Positions 4,702 through 6,679 of a stretch of 6,679 bases of DNA are shown piece by piece. Position 1 is the first letter of the stretch. The number at the start of each line of letters is the position of its first letter. The notes below the pieces were generated by a model, which was not told the DNA's origin, did no database searches, and worked only from the letters and a program-made list of their open reading frames with translations. The stretch spans positions 1-6,679 of the forward strand of contig PIXU01000030.1 in the NCBI GenBank assembly GCA_003601795.1, read 5' to 3'. Made by a program: the position numbers and the translations under genes. Source of the stretch: Candidatus Methanophagales archaeon. Its GTDB lineage: Archaea > Halobacteriota > Syntropharchaeia > Alkanophagales > Methanospirareceae.

Positions 4702-6444
4702 CTATAACGATTTTAACAACTCTTCTATGTGCTTCACATCTTCTTCTCTTCCTTCTCTTTCAAACAATTCCTTTGCCGTTCTTAATTCTTTCTTTGCTTC
4801 TTCTTTCTTTCCTGTTTCTGAAAACAAGAACAAAATACCGAGATTTGCATGTGCTGCTGCATCATCAGGCTTAATTCTTATCGCTTCTCTGTATTCTGCC
4901 TCCGATTCTTCGTATCTCTTCAAATCTTTTAACAAAATTCCGAGATTATAATATGCTTCTGCATCATCGGGATTAATTCTTATCGCTTCTCTGTATTCTG
5001 TCTCCGATTCCTCGTATCTCTTCAAATCGTGTAACAAAATTCCGAGATTATAATGTGCTGCTGCATCATCGAGATTAATTCTTATCGCTTCTCTGTATTC
5101 TGTCTCCGATTCCTCGTATCTCTTCAAATCGTGTAACAAAAGCCCAAGATTATAATGTGCTTCTGCATCATCGGGATTAATTCTTATCGCTTCTCTGTAT
5201 TCTGCCTCCGATTCCTTGTATCTTTTTAAATTGTATAACAAAAGCCCAAGGTTATAATGTGCTTCTGCGGACTCAGGCTTAATCCTTATCGCTTCTCTCC
5301 ATTCCCGCTCTGATTCTTCGTATCTCCCCAAATCTTTTAACAAAACCCCAAGATTATTATGTGCTTCTGTGGACTCAGGATTAATCCTTAAACACTCTTT
5401 ATAGCTTTTTTCTCCATTCTTGTAGCTTTTATTCATGAGAAAAGCATTTCCAAGATAAAAGAGATTTTCCGCATCATCTAACGTGATTAAAAGATTTAAT
5501 AGAGCTTCAAGATGATATACAGGGTCATAATCATCTACAACAGATTCTAAAGTGGCATCATAAACATCAATTTCAGGAATGGAAGATTTTGTAACGAGAC
5601 TATTTTCTTTAAGATGGTTTATTGATTTAATCCATGAAGATTCGTTTATTTTGGTTTCAAAAATAGAAGTGCAAAGTTCTCCTATTAACTCTTTTTCATA
5701 TGTGAAAATGTTAGCCCGCTTTAAAAGCTTACAAGCCCGTAAAATTGTCTTTTCATCGTCTGTTGAGTTCCCGTATCTGTTTTTCATATCTTCAATGTCA
5801 AGAATCACCGAGCCCGGCGTTCCGAGAAATTGCTCTGACTTCCATTTTACTCCTGCTTCCTTTGCTAATTCTCTACCCTCAATTTCACTTAGTTCGTATT
5901 TATCCAGATTCACAACTTTTGTAAAAGTCCTCATGGTCTCCATAGATTTTTCTTTAACAGATTCGAACTCATCTCCACTTCTGCAAGTTGAAACAACAAT
6001 CAATTTCTTTGTTTTCTCTTTAACCCTCTTCAAAAACGAATTAAAATCAAAATTTGCTTCGCTAAATTTGTTTAAATCATCAAAAAATGCCAGATAATTC
6101 CTCTTCATGAATGGGAACCGAATTTGTTCAACCTTTTTAGGAGGAACTTTAATCACGAAAAAATCAGGAAAAACTGCTTTTATTGCCTCGTACACACTTC
6201 TTGTCTTCCCTGATTTTGGCTTTCCTGTAACCAAAACGTATTCATGGTTTTTAAGCGAGTTCTCTATCTCCTCATCACTTCCCCTCCGCTTATATACTTC
6301 TGTGTTTGCATTTAAAGGCTGTTGAATAGCAAAATCGTTTTGTTGCAGTTTTTTCGCTTTACGAGGCTGTCCAATAATTACCAAACAATCAGCAGATATT
6401 ATACAATAGTACACACATCTAAAAACGCTTTCTTTCAAATTCAA
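4702..6444 (-). CDS. STAND-like P-loop NTPase with C-terminal TPR array
   Basis: Residues about 50-215 form a P-loop NTPase core: Walker A GKPKSGKT (74-81), Walker B LAFFDD (118-123) and a sensor-like strand LIVVSTCRSG (148-157). A probable helical/winged-helix region follows (about 215-320). Then come about seven TPRs from 325 to 562, of the form AEAHYNLGLLLHDLKRYEES, and a charged C-terminal helix. NTPase-plus-TPR architecture is typical of STAND signalling switches, where the repeats sense a ligand or partner and the NTPase drives assembly. No effector domain (nuclease, protease, TIR) is visible, so its output is unknown; a defence or regulatory role is inference. The start is uncertain: there is no ATG before residue 113. 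TTG 6444 is the longest choice; GTG 6414 and TTG 6384 are alternatives, and the Cys-rich first 20 residues may not be translated. The gene is AT-rich and next to a transposase. Confidence 0.85.
   Translation of the reverse strand: MNLKESVFRCVYYCIISADCLVIIGQPRKAKKLQQNDFAIQQPLNANTEVYKRRGSDEEIENSLKNHEYVLVTGKPKSGKTRSVYEAIKAVFPDFFVIKVPPKKVEQIRFPFMKRNYLAFFDDLNKFSEANFDFNSFLKRVKEKTKKLIVVSTCRSGDEFESVKEKSMETMRTFTKVVNLDKYELSEIEGRELAKEAGVKWKSEQFLGTPGSVILDIEDMKNRYGNSTDDEKTILRACKLLKRANIFTYEKELIGELCTSIFETKINESSWIKSINHLKENSLVTKSSIPEIDVYDATLESVVDDYDPVYHLEALLNLLITLDDAENLFYLGNAFLMNKSYKNGEKSYKECLRINPESTEAHNNLGVLLKDLGRYEESEREWREAIRIKPESAEAHYNLGLLLYNLKRYKESEAEYREAIRINPDDAEAHYNLGLLLHDLKRYEESETEYREAIRINLDDAAAHYNLGILLHDLKRYEESETEYREAIRINPDDAEAYYNLGILLKDLKRYEESEAEYREAIRIKPDDAAAHANLGILFLFSETGKKEEAKKELRTAKELFEREGREEDVKHIEELLKSL
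4881..5390. repeat. Tandem 102-bp DNA repeats coding the TPR array
   Basis: The string TCGCTTCTCT recurs at 4881, 4983, 5085, 5187 and 5289, exactly 102 bases apart, which is one 34-residue TPR per unit. By eye, the units starting at 4983 and 5085 differ at only about five of 102 positions. The unit at 5289 is more diverged, and the flanking TPRs are degenerate. This points to recent in-frame duplication. Confidence 0.9.
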
Positions 6445-6449
6445 TGCAC

Positions 6450-6457
6450 ATTTATAG
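6450..6457 (-). promoter_or_regulatory. Possible TATA box of the NTPase-TPR gene
   Basis: CTATAAAT on the minus strand would place the transcription start near 6428. That is downstream of the longest possible start codon (TTG 6444) and just ahead of GTG 6414. If this box is used, translation must begin at an internal start such as 6414 or 6384. The rest of the 6445-6592 gap is AT-rich with no gene; it holds a perfect AAAAGCTTTT palindrome near 6530-6539. Confidence 0.3.
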
Positions 6458-6566
6458 CCAGAGCTTTCTCAAATTACAAAAATACCGCTTAGAAGAACAC
6501 CTAATTTAGTTCCAAGCGAAATAAAACCGAAAAGCTTTTATTATAACATGTACAATTATTCTTTGG

Positions 6567-6574
6567 TTATATAA
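6567..6574 (+). promoter_or_regulatory. Possible TATA box of the transposase gene
   Basis: TTATATAA is centred about 22 bases ahead of the ATG at 6593, slightly close but compatible with a leaderless transcript. An AGGGG at 6577-6581 and a GAGG touching the start are not well spaced as ribosome-binding sites. Confidence 0.3.
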
Positions 6575-6592
6575 TTAGGGGAATGATGAGGA

Positions 6593-6679
6593 ATGGCGGT
6601 AAGAAGCGACAAAATGGGGCAGTCGTGGCTATTGCCCCCGGCTGTTAGTGATCTCATACCGGTAGACCATATTTGCTAC
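6593..6679 (+). CDS. Transposase, N-terminal 29 codons (IS1182-like, cut by window end)
   Basis: The frame starts at ATG 6593, after an in-frame TGA at 6587, and is open to the window end. It codes MAVRSDKMGQSWLLPPAVSD followed by LIPVDHICY. The LLPP-x-x-x-DLIP-x-DH pattern is the usual N-terminus of IS1182/IS5-group DDE transposases (InsH N-terminal domain), where it precedes the catalytic domain. Only the start is present, so completeness and exact family cannot be judged. The left end of the element should lie in the AT-rich stretch 6445-6592, but I could not identify a terminal inverted repeat without the other end. Confidence 0.75.
   Translation, partial: MAVRSDKMGQSWLLPPAVSDLIPVDHICY

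Noticed and set aside
4881..5390. CRISPR array
   Set aside because: The regular repeats are 102 bp apart without unique spacers, and they are exactly one TPR unit each in a continuous coding frame.
5579..6097. Plus-strand frame of 172 codons
   Set aside because: It is antisense to the NTPase domain with Walker motifs and rich in Ser/Phe, as expected of a shadow frame.
6583..6640. Alternative ATG ATG start at 6583/6586 for the rightmost gene
   Set aside because: That frame reads MMRNGGKKRQ and soon reaches a stop; the ATG at 6593 gives the transposase N-terminus.

Overview
The window looks like a piece of an archaeal chromosome, most plausibly a methanogen or ANME-type euryarchaeon. The evidence is a Lhr-type helicase C-terminus with a two-CxxC zinc site, a fused hexulose-6-phosphate synthase/RraA-like protein typical of archaea, a tRNA-Thr gene without an encoded CCA end, TATA-like boxes about 26-29 bases ahead of start codons that lack clear Shine-Dalgarno sites, and T-rich gene ends. 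The lineage is an inference from content; no search was possible.

Layout. Plus strand, left: the last ~458 codons of a Lhr-family helicase (cut by the window edge), a 133-base gap with a CACAGATTAACACAGAT-type repeat that ends at a probable promoter, then the Hps-RraA fusion (1511-2824). A gap with three 8-base repeats and a weak hairpin separates these from the minus-strand genes. Minus strand: a membrane-anchored single-HKD phospholipase-D-like protein (2992-3642), two tiny coding-like stretches of uncertain status, tRNA-Thr(UGU) (3766-3839), a MarC-family membrane protein (3941-4573) and a P-loop NTPase with about seven TPRs (4702-6444). At the right edge the first 29 codons of a transposase read rightward from 6593, so the window borders an insertion sequence.

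The left half is ordinary chromosomal metabolism and RNA/DNA maintenance. The Hps half would make ribulose-5-phosphate from hexulose-6-phosphate, or the reverse; archaea lacking the oxidative pentose phosphate route use this for ribose supply and formaldehyde handling. The right half (PLD, tRNA, MarC, NTPase-TPR, IS) looks accessory: more AT-rich, next to a tRNA and a transposase, and holding a gene whose TPR array has visibly expanded by near-identical 102-bp units. No genes here form an obvious multi-gene pathway. I do not see a clearly new system. The most unusual items are the recently duplicated TPR array on a STAND-like NTPase, the short coding-like tail joined to the tRNA 3' end, and a Cys-rich 26-codon reading frame overlapping the PLD gene start.
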